From assembly GCF_018998565.1 (NCBI RefSeq), contig NZ_JAHNZO010000029.1, positions 1-64,000 on the forward strand: DNA of 64,000 bases, given 5' to 3'. The stretch's first letter is position 1. Each line of letters starts with the position of its first letter. This DNA comes from Paenibacillus oleatilyticus. GTDB lineage: Bacteria > Bacillota > Bacilli > Paenibacillales > NBRC-103111. Below are positions 28,951-37,761 of this stretch, in pieces. The notes below the pieces were generated by a model. The model had not been told where the DNA came from and searched no databases. It saw only the letters and a program-made list of their open reading frames with translations. A program made the position numbers and the translations under genes.

Positions 28951-28986
28951 TCCGCATGAAAATTTGCAAGCAAGCGGATGTTTTTT
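28950..28986 (+). terminator. Terminator after FAD oxidoreductase
   Basis: ATCCGC (28950-28955) pairs with GCGGAT (28974-28979), followed by a G and six T. It overlaps the region where the hisS promoter begins. Confidence 0.65.
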
Positions 28987-28987
28987 C

Positions 28988-29016
28988 TTGACTTTGGATA
29001 CCTTCGCGGGTAGAAT
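28988..29016 (+). promoter_or_regulatory. Sigma-A promoter of hisS-aspS T-box leader
   Basis: TTGACT (28988-28993), 17-base spacer, TAGAAT (29011-29016). It directly precedes the T-box RNA, so its start point near 29023 fits the 5' end of the leader. Confidence 0.8.
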
Positions 29017-29025
29017 AAATTCTAA

Positions 29026-29378
29026 TTCCATGTCATATCTTGTAGATCCGTTGATGGGACAAAGTAATTCGAACCTTGCGTATCCAGAGAGGGAAGCCCA
29101 GGCTGCAAGCTTCCTTATGCGAATCGGACGAACAGACCTCCCGGAGGACGAACGGGGAACCCCGGCCAGACGAAGGCGTTTATAGCCAGTGCCGGATAGT
29201 AGTCGTTTGCGGCTGGCGGACGTTACCCGCTTGAAGAGTGTGAGCGAGTTATTTTGCGGAAAGCTGGGCCCGGCAGCGAGCAAGCTCGTTCGAATCGTGG
29301 GTGGTACCGCGGGAGACTTTGTGCAAGTACAATCTCTCGTCCCTGAATTAGTTCAGGGGCGGGAGTTTTTTATTTTTT
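29026..29378 (+). promoter_or_regulatory. T-box leader of hisS-aspS, probable Asp (GAC) specifier
   Basis: tRNA-sensing riboswitch that lets transcription continue when uncharged tRNA accumulates. Visible parts are the AGTA motif (about 29074), the AGAGAG bulge in stem I (about 29086), the conserved T-box GGTGGTACCGCG (about 29300-29311) and a terminator hairpin CTCTCGTCCCTGAA/TTCAGGGGCGGGAG followed by T (29333-29371). In stem I, ATTCG after AGTA pairs with CGAAT (29120-29124), placing GAC at 29127-29129 in the specifier position. GAC is an aspartate codon, so the operon would respond to tRNA-Asp although hisS comes first. The T-box class is certain; the specifier is my fold by eye. Confidence 0.92.
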
Positions 29379-29414
29379 TGTGCTGAAACGCGACAGAAAG
29401 GAGTCTGGGCTTAC

Positions 29415-30677
29415 ATGAGCATCCAAAAACCAAAGGGCACGCAAGACCTGCTGCCCGGCGAAATTGAGAAATGGCAGTATATCGAGGCGAAGGCCCGGGA
29501 ACTGTGTCAGCGTTTCAATTTTCGCGAGATCCGTACACCGATGTTCGAGCACACGGAGCTGTTCCAGCGCGGCGTAGGAGAGACGACGGACATCGTTGAG
29601 AAGGAAATGTACACCTTCCTGGACAAAGGGGACCGCAGCATTTCGCTTCGTCCCGAAGGGACGGCCGGGGTCGTTCGCTCCTATGTGGAGAACAAGCTGT
29701 ACGGCGAGCCGGATGTCAGCAAGCTGTATTATATCGGCCCGATGTTCCGCTATGAGCAGCCGCAGGCCGGCCGCTACCGTCAGTTTCACCAGTTCGGCAT
29801 CGAAGCGTTCGGTTCGGTGGACCCGAGCCTCGATGCGGAAATCATTGCGCTGGGCTACACGTTCTATAAAGAGCTCGGGTTAAAAGACGTCACGGTGGAA
29901 ATCAACTCCGTGGGCAATCCGGCCGTGAGGGCCGTGTACCGCGAGAAAATTCAGCAGTTCTTTGCCCCGGTGAAGGATAAGCTGTGCAAGGATTGTCAAT
30001 CGCGCTACGACCGCAATCCGATGAGGATTCTCGACTGTAAGGTCGATCAGAAATACGGCGAAGGCGCACCGACCATTCTCGAATACTTGGACGAGGAATG
30101 CCAAACGCATTTCCAAGCGGTGCAACAATATTTGACTGCGATGGAAATTCCGTTCCGCATCAACCCGCGTCTGGTGCGGGGGCTGGATTACTATACGCAC
30201 ACCGCGTTCGAGTACAAAGCGGCGGGTATCGGCGCGATCGATACGATCGGCGGCGGCGGGCGTTATAACGGCCTTGTCGGACAGATCGGCGGAACCGACC
30301 AGCCGGGCGTCGGCTTCGGGCTCGGCATGGAGCGTATCCTGCTTGTGCTGCAGGCACAGGGAGTCGATATTCCGGCGGCTAAGCCATTGGATGTGTACTT
30401 GATCGGCCTCGGCGAAGCCGCAGAGCGCGAGTGTGTGAAGCTGCTGCAAAATTTGCGATTGGCGGGGCTATCTGCGGAAAAAGACTACTTGGGCCGCAAA
30501 ATCAAAGCGAAAATGAAATCGGCCGACCGGTACAACGCAGCTTATGTCGCCATTCTTGGCGACGACGAGCTCGCGAAGGGCGAGATTACCTTGAAAACAA
30601 TGGCTACCGGCGAACAAGAAACGCTGGCTCTCTCCAATTTCGTGCAGACATTGCGCGAACGGGCTGGGCAAGTTTAA
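29415..30677 (+). CDS. hisS: Histidyl-tRNA synthetase
   Basis: Class II synthetase charging tRNA-His. The 420 residues show motif 1 near [20 protein letters not shown], motif 2 [20 protein letters not shown], the His-specific [15 protein letters not shown], motif 3 [13 protein letters not shown] and a C-terminal anticodon domain. AAAGGAG precedes the ATG. It is the first gene of a T-box-controlled operon with aspS, 25 bases downstream. Confidence 0.98.
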   Translation: MSIQKPKGTQDLLPGEIEKWQYIEAKARELCQRFNFREIRTPMFEHTELFQRGVGETTDIVEKEMYTFLDKGDRSISLRPEGTAGVVRSYVENKLYGEPDVSKLYYIGPMFRYEQPQAGRYRQFHQFGIEAFGSVDPSLDAEIIALGYTFYKELGLKDVTVEINSVGNPAVRAVYREKIQQFFAPVKDKLCKDCQSRYDRNPMRILDCKVDQKYGEGAPTILEYLDEECQTHFQAVQQYLTAMEIPFRINPRLVRGLDYYTHTAFEYKAAGIGAIDTIGGGGRYNGLVGQIGGTDQPGVGFGLGMERILLVLQAQGVDIPAAKPLDVYLIGLGEAAERECVKLLQNLRLAGLSAEKDYLGRKIKAKMKSADRYNAAYVAILGDDELAKGEITLKTMATGEQETLALSNFVQTLRERAGQV

Positions 30678-30702
30678 CGATAAAATGGAGGTAAAAAACA
30701 CC

Positions 30703-32490
30703 ATGACGACGATGTTAAAAACGCATCATTGCGGCACTTTGAGCAAAGCTAATGTGGGAGAAACGGTAACGCTGAACGGTTGGGTACAGCGCCGCCGCGA
30801 CCTGGGCGGGGTATTGTTCATCGATCTGCGCGACCGGAGCGGAATCGTGCAAATCGTATTTAATCCGGCTTTTTCCGGCGAAGCGCTTGCGGTAGCCGAC
30901 CGGGCGCGGAACGAATACGTGCTCGCGGTACGCGGTGAAGTCGTAGAACGGGATGCGGAGACCGTCAACCCGAACCTTCCGACCGGAGAGATCGAAGTTC
31001 GCATCAAGGAGATCGAGATCCTGAATGCCGCGAAAAACCCGCCGTTCTTCATCGAAGACGGGATCGAAATCGACGAATCGCTGCGTCTCAAGCACCGCTA
31101 TCTCGACCTGCGCCGTCCGGAAATGCAGCGTACGTTGATGCTGCGCGCGAAAGCGGCCAAAGTATTCCGCGATTATTTGGACGAGAACGGCTTTATCGAG
31201 GTGGAAACGCCGATTTTGATCAACAGCACGCCGGAAGGCGCACGCGATTACTTGGTGCCAAGCCGTGTTCACCCGGGCGAATTTTTCGCGCTGCCGCAAT
31301 CGCCGCAAATCTTCAAACAGCTGCTGATGGTAAGCGGCATGGAGCGCTACTACCAAATCGCCCGCTGCTTCCGCGACGAAGATTTGCGCGCCGACCGCCA
31401 GCCGGAATTTACGCAGGTAGACATCGAGACATCGTTCCTGTCGCAGGATCAATTGCTCGATATGATGGAGAAGCTCGTCGTACGTCTGTTTAAAGAAACG
31501 GCCGGCGCCGACATCGAAACGCCGTTCCAACGCATCACCTATGCGGACGCGATGGGCAAATACGGCTCCGACAAGCCGGACCTTCGTTTCGGCCTCGAGC
31601 TGCAGGACGTTTCGGACATTGTCGCCGAATCGGGCGTCCAAGTATTTGCGAACATCATTAAAAAGGGCGGCCAGGTAAAGGCGCTCAATGCCAAAGGCTG
31701 CGCCGCTTGGAGCCGCAAGGAAATCGACGATCTCGGCGTATACGCCGCACGCTACGGAGCCAAAGGGCTTGCGTGGATGACGTATAAAGACGGCGAGCTG
31801 AAAGGGCCGATCGTGAAATTTTTCAACGAGCAGGAGCTGGAGCAGCTCAAGCAGCGTCTGGAAGCCGAAGAAGGCGACCTGCTGTTGTTCTCCGCCGATA
31901 CGAAGAAGGTCGTTGCCGACGTGCTCGGTAACCTTCGTTTGAAAATCGGCCGTCAGTTGGGCCTGATCGACGACAGCAAATTCAAGTTCGCATGGGTGGT
32001 AGACTTCCCGCTGCTCAGCTATGACGAAGAAGCGAAGCGCTATGTGGCGGAGCATCATCCGTTTACTAGTCCGAAGGCAGAAGACATGCATTACTTCGAC
32101 ACCGATCCGGGCCAAATCCGTGCGCAGGCCTACGACCTTGTGCTGAACGGCTACGAAGTCGGCGGCGGCTCCATGCGGATTTATCAGCGCGAAGTGCAAG
32201 AGAAAATGTTTGCTACGCTGAACCTTCCCAAAGAAGATGTGCAGGAGAAATTCGGCTACCTGCTGGAGGCTTTCGAATACGGTACGCCGCCTCACGGGGG
32301 GATTGCTTTCGGGTTCGACCGGCTCGTCATGCTGATTACCGGCCGCACCAACCTGCGCGAAACGATTGCCTTCCCGAAAACGGCCAGCGCATCGGACCTG
32401 TTGACGGGAGCTCCGGGTCCCGTGGATGCCAAGCAGCTTGAGGACCTGTCCATTCGTTTGGCGCTCAAGCAGCCTTCCGCCAAAGCTTAA
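30703..32490 (+). CDS. aspS: Aspartyl-tRNA synthetase
   Basis: Class IIb synthetase for tRNA-Asp. The 595-residue protein has an OB-fold anticodon domain (about 1-110, [19 protein letters not shown]), class II core with [18 protein letters not shown], the bacterial insertion domain (about 300-410) and motif 3 [13 protein letters not shown]. The length with the bacterial insertion is normal. I start at the ATG at 30703 because GGAGG lies at 30689, just downstream of another possible ATG at 30685. Whether it is discriminating or also charges tRNA-Asn cannot be told by eye. Confidence 0.98.
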   Translation: MTTMLKTHHCGTLSKANVGETVTLNGWVQRRRDLGGVLFIDLRDRSGIVQIVFNPAFSGEALAVADRARNEYVLAVRGEVVERDAETVNPNLPTGEIEVRIKEIEILNAAKNPPFFIEDGIEIDESLRLKHRYLDLRRPEMQRTLMLRAKAAKVFRDYLDENGFIEVETPILINSTPEGARDYLVPSRVHPGEFFALPQSPQIFKQLLMVSGMERYYQIARCFRDEDLRADRQPEFTQVDIETSFLSQDQLLDMMEKLVVRLFKETAGADIETPFQRITYADAMGKYGSDKPDLRFGLELQDVSDIVAESGVQVFANIIKKGGQVKALNAKGCAAWSRKEIDDLGVYAARYGAKGLAWMTYKDGELKGPIVKFFNEQELEQLKQRLEAEEGDLLLFSADTKKVVADVLGNLRLKIGRQLGLIDDSKFKFAWVVDFPLLSYDEEAKRYVAEHHPFTSPKAEDMHYFDTDPGQIRAQAYDLVLNGYEVGGGSMRIYQREVQEKMFATLNLPKEDVQEKFGYLLEAFEYGTPPHGGIAFGFDRLVMLITGRTNLRETIAFPKTASASDLLTGAPGPVDAKQLEDLSIRLALKQPSAKA

Positions 32491-32522
32491 GACCCGAATA
32501 AGAGGAGTGTGGACAGTAAGCC

Positions 32523-33275
32523 ATGCTGCATCAATTTTCCCGTACGGAGCTGGCAATCGGCCCGGAAGGGCTTGAGGTAATGAAAAATAGTACGGTGGCG
32601 GTTCTCGGCATCGGCGGCGTCGGTTCGATCGCCGCCGAAGCGCTGGCCCGCACCGGCGTCGGCCGGATCATCATGATCGATAAGGATGTCGTCGACATTA
32701 CGAATGTGAACCGGCAAATTCATGCTTTGATGACGACAGTCGGCCAGCCGAAAGCGGAGCTGATGCGTGATCGTATCCTGCAAATCAACCCGGAATGCGA
32801 TGCCGTCGCCTTGCGTATGTTTTATACCGAAGAAACGTATGAGCAGTTGTTCGAATATCCGTTGGATTATGTATTGGATGCTTCGGATACGATCAGCTAC
32901 AAAATTCATCTGATCAAGCAGTGCCTGCAGCGGAAAATTCCGCTCATTTCCAGTATGGGCGCTGCGAATAAGATGGATCCGACCCGGTTTCAGGTGGCGG
33001 ATATTTCCAAGACAAGCGTCGATCCGATGGCGCGGGTGATTCGTCACAAGCTGCGGAAAGAAGGCATCAAGAAGGGCGTCAAAGTCGTTTTTTCGACGGA
33101 AGAGCCGATCAAGCCGCGAGTTGACGTCACGCAGCGGATCGTGCCGGAGAATGCCCCTGAGATTCGTAAAGCGCAGCAGCCGCCGGCCAGCAACGCGTTC
33201 GTACCACCGGTCGCCGGGCTGATCATGGTCAGCGTCGCTGTCCGCGACTTGCTGGCTAAGTCCGGACTAAAGTAG
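32523..33275 (+). CDS. tcdA: tRNA threonylcarbamoyladenosine dehydratase
   Basis: ATP-dependent E1-like enzyme that cyclises t6A37 of tRNAs reading ANN codons to ct6A. The 250 residues show the nucleotide-binding GIGGVGSIAAEALARTGVG, DKDVVDITNVNRQIHA, VLDASDTISYKIHLI, and the C-terminal NAFVPPVAGLIMVSVAVRDL. GAGGAG precedes the ATG. It follows aspS as YrvM does in B. subtilis, adding to the tRNA cluster. A strong terminator follows. Confidence 0.94.
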   Translation: MLHQFSRTELAIGPEGLEVMKNSTVAVLGIGGVGSIAAEALARTGVGRIIMIDKDVVDITNVNRQIHALMTTVGQPKAELMRDRILQINPECDAVALRMFYTEETYEQLFEYPLDYVLDASDTISYKIHLIKQCLQRKIPLISSMGAANKMDPTRFQVADISKTSVDPMARVIRHKLRKEGIKKGVKVVFSTEEPIKPRVDVTQRIVPENAPEIRKAQQPPASNAFVPPVAGLIMVSVAVRDLLAKSGLK

Positions 33276-33295
33276 CATATTCAGTGATACGGCAT

Positions 33296-33343
33296 AAAGA
33301 AAGCATCCTTTGCAGCGAATAGGCGAAAAAGGATGCTTTCTTT
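33296..33343 (+). terminator. Terminator after tcdA
   Basis: AAAGAAAGCATCCTTT (33296-33311) pairs with AAAGGATGCTTTCTTT (33328-33343), a 16-base perfect stem with a 16-base loop. Confidence 0.85.
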
Positions 33344-33418
33344 GTCATTTTTGGGGCAAGATAGAAAAAGTGAATTCGAACGTCATTACATCTTTACCAA
33401 TCGGAGTGCTTGCAGATC

Positions 33419-34204
33419 ATGAAACGAAGCCCAGCCAAGGGGAATTACAGGCGATATTTGGCTTATTTCGGAACCCTGAATATCAATGTGCTTCATTTGC
33501 GTAAACCTTGGGTGATCGCTTGGTGGTCGGCCGCATTCCCGGGATTCGGACATTTGCTTCTCGGCAGCCAGATCAAAGGGTTTATTTTGATTTTGTGGGA
33601 GATTGGGATCAATATGCAATCGGGAATCAATAAGTCGATGGTGAGCACTTTTACGGGCCGGGCCGACTTGTCGAAGCAGATGCTGAATCCGCGTTTGCTG
33701 CTGCTGTATATTCCCGTCTATGTTTATGCCATTTGGGACAGCTACCGCAAGTCGATCGAGCTGAATAAGGAATGGGTGCTGGCCGAGTGGGAGCGTGCAC
33801 CCATTGTTTCCTTTAAGATGGGCGGGATGTCTTTGAACCATCTGGACAAAAGCTCGCCTTGGCTCGCAATCGCATGGTCCATGCTCATGCCGGGGCTTGG
33901 ACAGCTGTATCTTCGCCGCATTCCTGTCGGTTTTTTTCTGTTGGCCGGTTGGATCTCCTTTATGTATTTCTCGGGCGTTGCGGAAATCGTGCTCGTCTTC
34001 CTGGAAGGAAAGTATATCCAGACGTCGCATTCCATGAATTCGCAGTGCGCCTTATTTATGCCTTCGTTTTATTGCTTTGCGGCTTATGAGGCCTATGTGT
34101 ATTCGGTCGAATATAACAAATTGTTCGACAAGGCCCAGAGGCAGTGGCTGGAGCGCCGCTATGGAACGCTGCGTCCCGGCTTCTGCCGGGCAACGGAGCG
34201 GTGA
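33419..34204 (+). CDS. Internally duplicated multi-pass membrane protein
   Basis: A 261-residue protein with about six hydrophobic helices that falls into two homologous halves. The first half has HLRKPWVIAWWSAAFPGFGH then LLLG and GFILILWEIG; the second has HLDKSSPWLAIAWSMLMPGL then GQLYL and GFFLLAGWIS. Each half ends in an aromatic helix followed by a charged stretch with a SIELNK- or SVEYNK-like motif. The pattern PGxGHLLLG resembles short membrane repeats of unknown function in Bacillales. The ATG at 33419 is preferred over an upstream TTG. It is followed after two bases by the small gene at 34207, and both look like one transcript. Function unknown. Confidence 0.7.
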   Translation: MKRSPAKGNYRRYLAYFGTLNINVLHLRKPWVIAWWSAAFPGFGHLLLGSQIKGFILILWEIGINMQSGINKSMVSTFTGRADLSKQMLNPRLLLLYIPVYVYAIWDSYRKSIELNKEWVLAEWERAPIVSFKMGGMSLNHLDKSSPWLAIAWSMLMPGLGQLYLRRIPVGFFLLAGWISFMYFSGVAEIVLVFLEGKYIQTSHSMNSQCALFMPSFYCFAAYEAYVYSVEYNKLFDKAQRQWLERRYGTLRPGFCRATER

Positions 34205-34206
34205 AG

Positions 34207-34671
34207 ATGTATATCGTAGCGACCTTTCGTCATTCGTCGGAGCTGGAGCTGGCCATCTGCGAACTGGAGCGGCAAGGCATCCTTGCTGAAGCGATTACTG
34301 CCGTTCCGTTAAAGGAAAATAGTCCGCAGGCGATCCGGGTACTCGATACGATTCGCCACTCGGATGGGATCAGCCTGCTGGACGGCCCCGCCGTGATTGG
34401 CACGATCGGTTCCGTGCTGGGAGCATCGCGGGGCTTCGGCTGGGCGATGGGCCCCATTATCGGTGGACTGCTCGGTCTTGCGGCAGGCGCCGTTCTTGGC
34501 TTTGTATTGGACTGGCTGATCAACTTCAAACGGCGAAAAAAACGCAATCGGAGAGAAAACGCCGTGGACGTCGTTGTCATTGTGGAGTGCAGCCCCGATC
34601 AAGCACCGGATGTCCAGAACATTATGGAACGCTGGTTGGCCCTGGGAATCGGCCGGCTTGGCTCGGGCTGA
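34207..34671 (+). CDS. Small protein with Gly-rich membrane hairpin
   Basis: A 154-residue protein of unknown function. It opens with a soluble segment of about 60 residues (MYIVATFRHSSELELAICEL), has a Gly/Ala-rich hydrophobic region (about 65-112, GPIIGGLLGLAAGAVLGFVLD) that could cross the membrane twice, a basic stretch RRKKRNRR, and ends with a short ferredoxin-like segment VVVIVECSPDQAPDVQNIM. The two soluble parts look like related halves around the hairpin. GGAGCGGTGAAG precedes the ATG, two bases after the upstream gene stops, implying translational coupling with the duplicated membrane protein. Confidence 0.65.
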   Translation: MYIVATFRHSSELELAICELERQGILAEAITAVPLKENSPQAIRVLDTIRHSDGISLLDGPAVIGTIGSVLGASRGFGWAMGPIIGGLLGLAAGAVLGFVLDWLINFKRRKKRNRRENAVDVVVIVECSPDQAPDVQNIMERWLALGIGRLGSG

Positions 34672-34682
34672 GCTTCAAACCT

Positions 34683-34711
34683 TTGTAAATCGCGCAAAGT
34701 GCTTTTATAAT
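34683..34711 (+). promoter_or_regulatory. Sigma-A type promoter running into a terminator
   Basis: TTGTAA (34683-34688), a 17-base spacer and a perfect TATAAT (34706-34711). A transcript would begin near 34717, exactly at the base of the hairpin described next, about 90 bases before rarA. Confidence 0.65.
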
Positions 34712-34716
34712 AAAAA

Positions 34717-34771
34717 GCATGGGTCACCCGTTCGCAGCATATATGCGGCGCCAGGGGCCTGTGCTTTTTTT
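34717..34771 (+). terminator. Hairpin terminator upstream of rarA
   Basis: GCATGGG (34717-34723) pairs with CCTGTGC (34758-34764, two G-U pairs), a 34-base loop with further small hairpins, then seven T. It lies between a promoter and rarA, so it may end the upstream membrane-protein operon, attenuate rarA, or make a short RNA. Confidence 0.7.
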
Positions 34772-34804
34772 GCGAATATTCAGGATTGGCGGTCAGAGGA
34801 AACC

Positions 34805-36058
34805 ATGGACTTATTCGATTTTAACCGGACGAACGAATATAAGCCGCTGGCGGAAAGAATGCGCCCGCAAAATCTGGAGCAATTTTTCGGACAGAAGCAT
34901 TTGCTCGGCGAAGGCAAGGTGCTGCGCCGGCTCATCGAAACGGACAAGATCGGCTCCATGATTTTGCAAGGTCCGCCTTCCAGCGGCAAAACGACGCTCG
35001 CCACGATCATCAGCGGCATGACCAGCTCGCATTTTGAGAAATTGAACGGCGTCTCGCTTTCGGTTTCGGATCTGCGGGAAGTCGCCCGTAAAGCGAAAGA
35101 CAATCTGAAGCTGTACAATCAGCGGACGATTCTGTTTTTGGATGAAATCCACGCGCTCAAAAGCAACGTACAGGAGTCGCTGCTGCCTATCGTCGAAGAC
35201 GGAACCATTATTCTGATCGGCGCGACGACGGAAAGCATCGCACACGATATCATACCGCCTCTTGTCAGCCGCTGCCGCGTGTATCGGCTTGAAGCGCTGC
35301 AAAAAGACGATCTGGAGCAAATTTTGCGTCAAGCATTGGCGGACCCGGAAAGAGGGCTGGGCGGGGAGTATGGGATTTCAGAGGAAGCGATGGATTATTT
35401 ATGCGACGTCTGCAATGGCGATGTAAGAAATGCTTTGATCGCCTTGGAAACGGCCGCCTATTCGCTGCACGACTCGCAAACGATCGAGCTGCAGACGATT
35501 CAGGAATCGTTCGAGTCGCGGATTAATGCAATTACCCATACCGATTTTTATGACATGACATCCGCCTTTTGCAAGTCGCTCCGCGGCGGTCAGACGGACG
35601 CGGCCATCTATTGGCTGGCTCGTATGCTGTATTCGGGAGTGGACCCGCTATACATCTGCCGCAGAATCGTCGTTCATGCGACGGAGGATGTGGGCATGGC
35701 CAATCCGACCGCGCTGCAAATTGCATTGGCGGCCAAAGATGCCGTCGAGTTTGTCGGTATGCCGGAAGCGCGAATGGCGATCGCCGAAGCCGTCGTGTTC
35801 ATTTGCGAGAGTCCGAAAAGCAATGCGGTCTATAAAGCAATCAACGGAGCGCTCGACTACGTCAAGCAGACGAAAGCTTACGAGGTCCCCGCAGATGTCC
35901 GCGACGGTACGAGAACTTATTCGAATCCTATCGATCATCCGAACGCCCGGAACGAATATCTTCCTCCGGAAGTGAAGAGTAAGCGATTTTATCAGCCGCA
36001 AAATAGCGGAGTGGAAGCGAAGATTTACGCGAAATATAACAAGCCTGCGGCAGAGTAA
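34805..36058 (+). CDS. rarA: Replication-associated recombination ATPase RarA
   Basis: AAA+ ATPase related to RuvB and clamp loaders that acts at stalled replication forks. The 417 residues include MRPQNLEQFFGQKHLLG, Walker A GPPSSGKTT, Walker B LFLDEIHAL, sensor 1 IGATTESIAHD, and the C-terminal tetramerisation region GMPEARMAIAEAVVFI and SNAVYKAINGALDYV. AGAGGAAACC precedes the ATG at 34805. An inverted repeat CCTGCGGC/GCCGCAGG covers its stop codon without a T tract. In B. subtilis rarA also follows tcdA-aspS. Confidence 0.95.
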   Translation: MDLFDFNRTNEYKPLAERMRPQNLEQFFGQKHLLGEGKVLRRLIETDKIGSMILQGPPSSGKTTLATIISGMTSSHFEKLNGVSLSVSDLREVARKAKDNLKLYNQRTILFLDEIHALKSNVQESLLPIVEDGTIILIGATTESIAHDIIPPLVSRCRVYRLEALQKDDLEQILRQALADPERGLGGEYGISEEAMDYLCDVCNGDVRNALIALETAAYSLHDSQTIELQTIQESFESRINAITHTDFYDMTSAFCKSLRGGQTDAAIYWLARMLYSGVDPLYICRRIVVHATEDVGMANPTALQIALAAKDAVEFVGMPEARMAIAEAVVFICESPKSNAVYKAINGALDYVKQTKAYEVPADVRDGTRTYSNPIDHPNARNEYLPPEVKSKRFYQPQNSGVEAKIYAKYNKPAAE

Positions 36059-36122
36059 AGCCGCAGGGCATACCGGCAGAGGTCGGGATGAAACATTTCC
36101 GGGGAAATAAGCCCGATTATGA

Positions 36123-36803
36123 TTAGGCTCGCTGCAGCGGAACTTCAGCGGCTCTTCCACCCGCCGGATTGGAAATTTCGACAGCGATGCGTCCGAAGAA
36201 TAAGGCGCTTAGACGGATTAATTTATTGGTCACCGGGAGAAGCAGCAGACCGATGCCGGTATAAATAAGCGAGATCTGGAACGAACTGAAATCCGACGGA
36301 AGCAAACGGGCGAACAGTTCATTCTCGAAAATGTCAATGCCGATCGACTGCAGCAAAACCGTATAGACGAGCGGCGACACCAAGAGCCCCAAATTAACGG
36401 CCACGATCGTAACGGCAAGCGTAAACGAAATGATGCCCAAGGGGAGCTTGACGATTTGGAACAGCAGTCCTACATAAGTTGCCGGGTCGGAAAGCTCCGT
36501 GGCTAGCTGGGCGAAGAGGCCTCTTCGGCCATGCCGTCCGGGATCGAAATCATCCGACCGAACGGAAGCTGCGACCGTCGAAGGGGATTGGAGCAGCCGG
36601 TCAGCCAGCCTTGCATCCAAAACCGTCATGTGTTTGGCAAGCCGCGCTGTCACGAGCATAAGCGGAAAGCCGACGAACAGCGGCATAAGTCCGATGGACA
36701 AGACGACACCGACGATCGTCAGCGTGAATCCGATGATGCCTGCGGGCAGAAGATAAAGCAAATAGTAAAAGGCCCCGATAAATCCTGGTTTTTGCGTATT
36801 CAA
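36123..36803 (-). CDS. Sensor-domain (PF13796-type) membrane protein
   Basis: A protein of about 226 residues with four to six hydrophobic helices arranged as two pairs, containing GFIGAFYYLLYLLPAGIIGF near the N-terminus and VTARLAKHMTVLDARLADRLL, a pattern of the putative sensor domain that in other proteins precedes a histidine kinase. No kinase follows here: the protein ends after the last helix. The start is uncertain: TTG at 36803 or GTG at 36812, with GAGG upstream; the frame stays open to 36866. It is reverse-oriented, convergent with rarA and divergent from yhbD. Confidence 0.6.
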   Translation of the reverse strand: MNTQKPGFIGAFYYLLYLLPAGIIGFTLTIVGVVLSIGLMPLFVGFPLMLVTARLAKHMTVLDARLADRLLQSPSTVAASVRSDDFDPGRHGRRGLFAQLATELSDPATYVGLLFQIVKLPLGIISFTLAVTIVAVNLGLLVSPLVYTVLLQSIGIDIFENELFARLLPSDFSSFQISLIYTGIGLLLLPVTNKLIRLSALFFGRIAVEISNPAGGRAAEVPLQRA

Positions 36804-36992
36804 TGGTTCCACATCCTCATATCGTTTTGAACCTTTTGACGTTCCTGCCGGGTTTACCCCCTTCAATTATTTTCAAATTAGTTTCTGAAGAACATCGTCG
36901 GATAACAAGGACACATCCAAGGGAGTGCGTCGGTTCGCCTTACCGGGCGGGCAGGCAGCGTGCAATGTCTTCAGACACCACATATTTTTCTC

Positions 36993-37025
36993 AAAAAAGG
37001 CTTCGATGATCTGGAAGCTTTTTTT
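36993..37025. terminator. Orphan terminator between divergent genes
   Basis: AAAAAAGGCTTC (36993-37004) pairs with GAAGCTTTTTT (37014-37024) around a 9-base loop, with A and T tracts on the two sides. No recognised gene on either strand ends here: the left gene is transcribed away, and yhbD starts to the right at 37088. Confidence 0.7.
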
Positions 37026-37034
37026 GTTATATGA

Positions 37035-37063
37035 TTTACAACGTAACAATGTTATGTTACACT
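37035..37063 (+). promoter_or_regulatory. Candidate yhbD promoter with palindromic operator
   Basis: TTTACA (37035-37040) and TACACT (37058-37063) are separated by 17 bases. The palindrome GTAACAATGTTATGTTAC (37043-37060) has arms GTAACA and TGTTAC and fills the spacer and the start of the -10 box. Since the next gene codes a regulator with an N-terminal helix-turn-helix, self-regulation is a fair guess. Confidence 0.5.
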
Positions 37064-37087
37064 TATTTTCGTAAGGAGGCGTTGAAG

Positions 37088-37714
37088 GTGACGGAACGGG
37101 AATTGATCTCCAAAAAAGATTTGCTTGAACTGACAGGCATCTCTTATGGCCAATTATACCGCTGGAAACGAAAAAATCTCATTCCGGAAGAATGGTTTAT
37201 TCGAAAGTCGACGTTTACGGGACAGGAGACCTTTTTTCCAAAGGAGAGCATTTTGGCGCGGATCGATAAAATCGTGAATATGAAAGACGATTTATCGCTG
37301 GATGAACTGGCGGATGTGTTTTCGCCGAATTTAAGCGAAGTTGCCCTCGGGCGAGCGGAGCTGGAAAAACGCAACATTGTTACGAAAGAGACGCTCGATT
37401 TTTACATCGACCAGCAGGGAACGAACGCGGTCTACGATTTTGAAAACATCATATGCATGTATGCGCTCGACAAGCTGCTGCAAACCGGAGAGATGACGTT
37501 GGAGGAAGGGAAAGGTCTGATTCAGACCATGGCGGAGCACTATTCGAAGCTTCAAGGCAAAACGGCCGAGCTGATCTTTTTTCGCAAGATGGGCATGTCC
37601 GGCTTCGTGATTGCGACAAGTCCGGGCGAGGTGTATTTTGAACCGCGGGTGAGGGTGGTCGCGCGGATCTCGATAGGCCAGTGCGCAGAGGAATTGAAAA
37701 TCAAATTATCGTAA
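37088..37714 (+). CDS. yhbD: YhbD-like DNA-binding protein (DUF4004)
   Basis: A 208-residue protein whose N-terminus (residues 1-60) looks like a MerR-type helix-turn-helix: LISKKDLLELTGISYGQLYR followed by WKRKNLIPEEWF and a wing. A helical middle part (about 65-150) and a C-terminal domain ending ARISIGQCAEELKIKLS follow. In B. subtilis YhbD lies just before the bactofilins YhbE and YhbF, and here too a bactofilin follows by 47 bases. The start is a GTG eight bases after AAGGAGG. No regulator function has been proved for the family to my knowledge; a role in controlling the bactofilin operon is inferred from the operator-like palindrome. Confidence 0.8.
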   Translation: MTERELISKKDLLELTGISYGQLYRWKRKNLIPEEWFIRKSTFTGQETFFPKESILARIDKIVNMKDDLSLDELADVFSPNLSEVALGRAELEKRNIVTKETLDFYIDQQGTNAVYDFENIICMYALDKLLQTGEMTLEEGKGLIQTMAEHYSKLQGKTAELIFFRKMGMSGFVIATSPGEVYFEPRVRVVARISIGQCAEELKIKLS

Positions 37715-37761
37715 GGCGTTTTACGAAAAATATAAAATGCAGCACGTACGGAGGGATAACT

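Noticed and set aside
29189-29386. A 65-codon frame before hisS
   Set aside because: It lies inside the T-box RNA and its terminator, which explain the sequence better.
30715-32556. A 613-codon reverse frame opposite aspS
   Set aside because: Shadow of aspS produced by codon bias; residue composition is that of antisense frames (rich in Arg, His, Phe, Leu).
33276-33418. A 6S RNA like that reported near aspS in Bacillus
   Set aside because: The gap is only 143 bases and contains just the tcdA terminator; no long rod-like hairpin is seen.
36044-36067. CCTGCGGC/GCCGCAGG hairpin at the end of rarA as a terminator
   Set aside because: No T tract follows, so termination is not supported; it may be chance or a stabilising hairpin.
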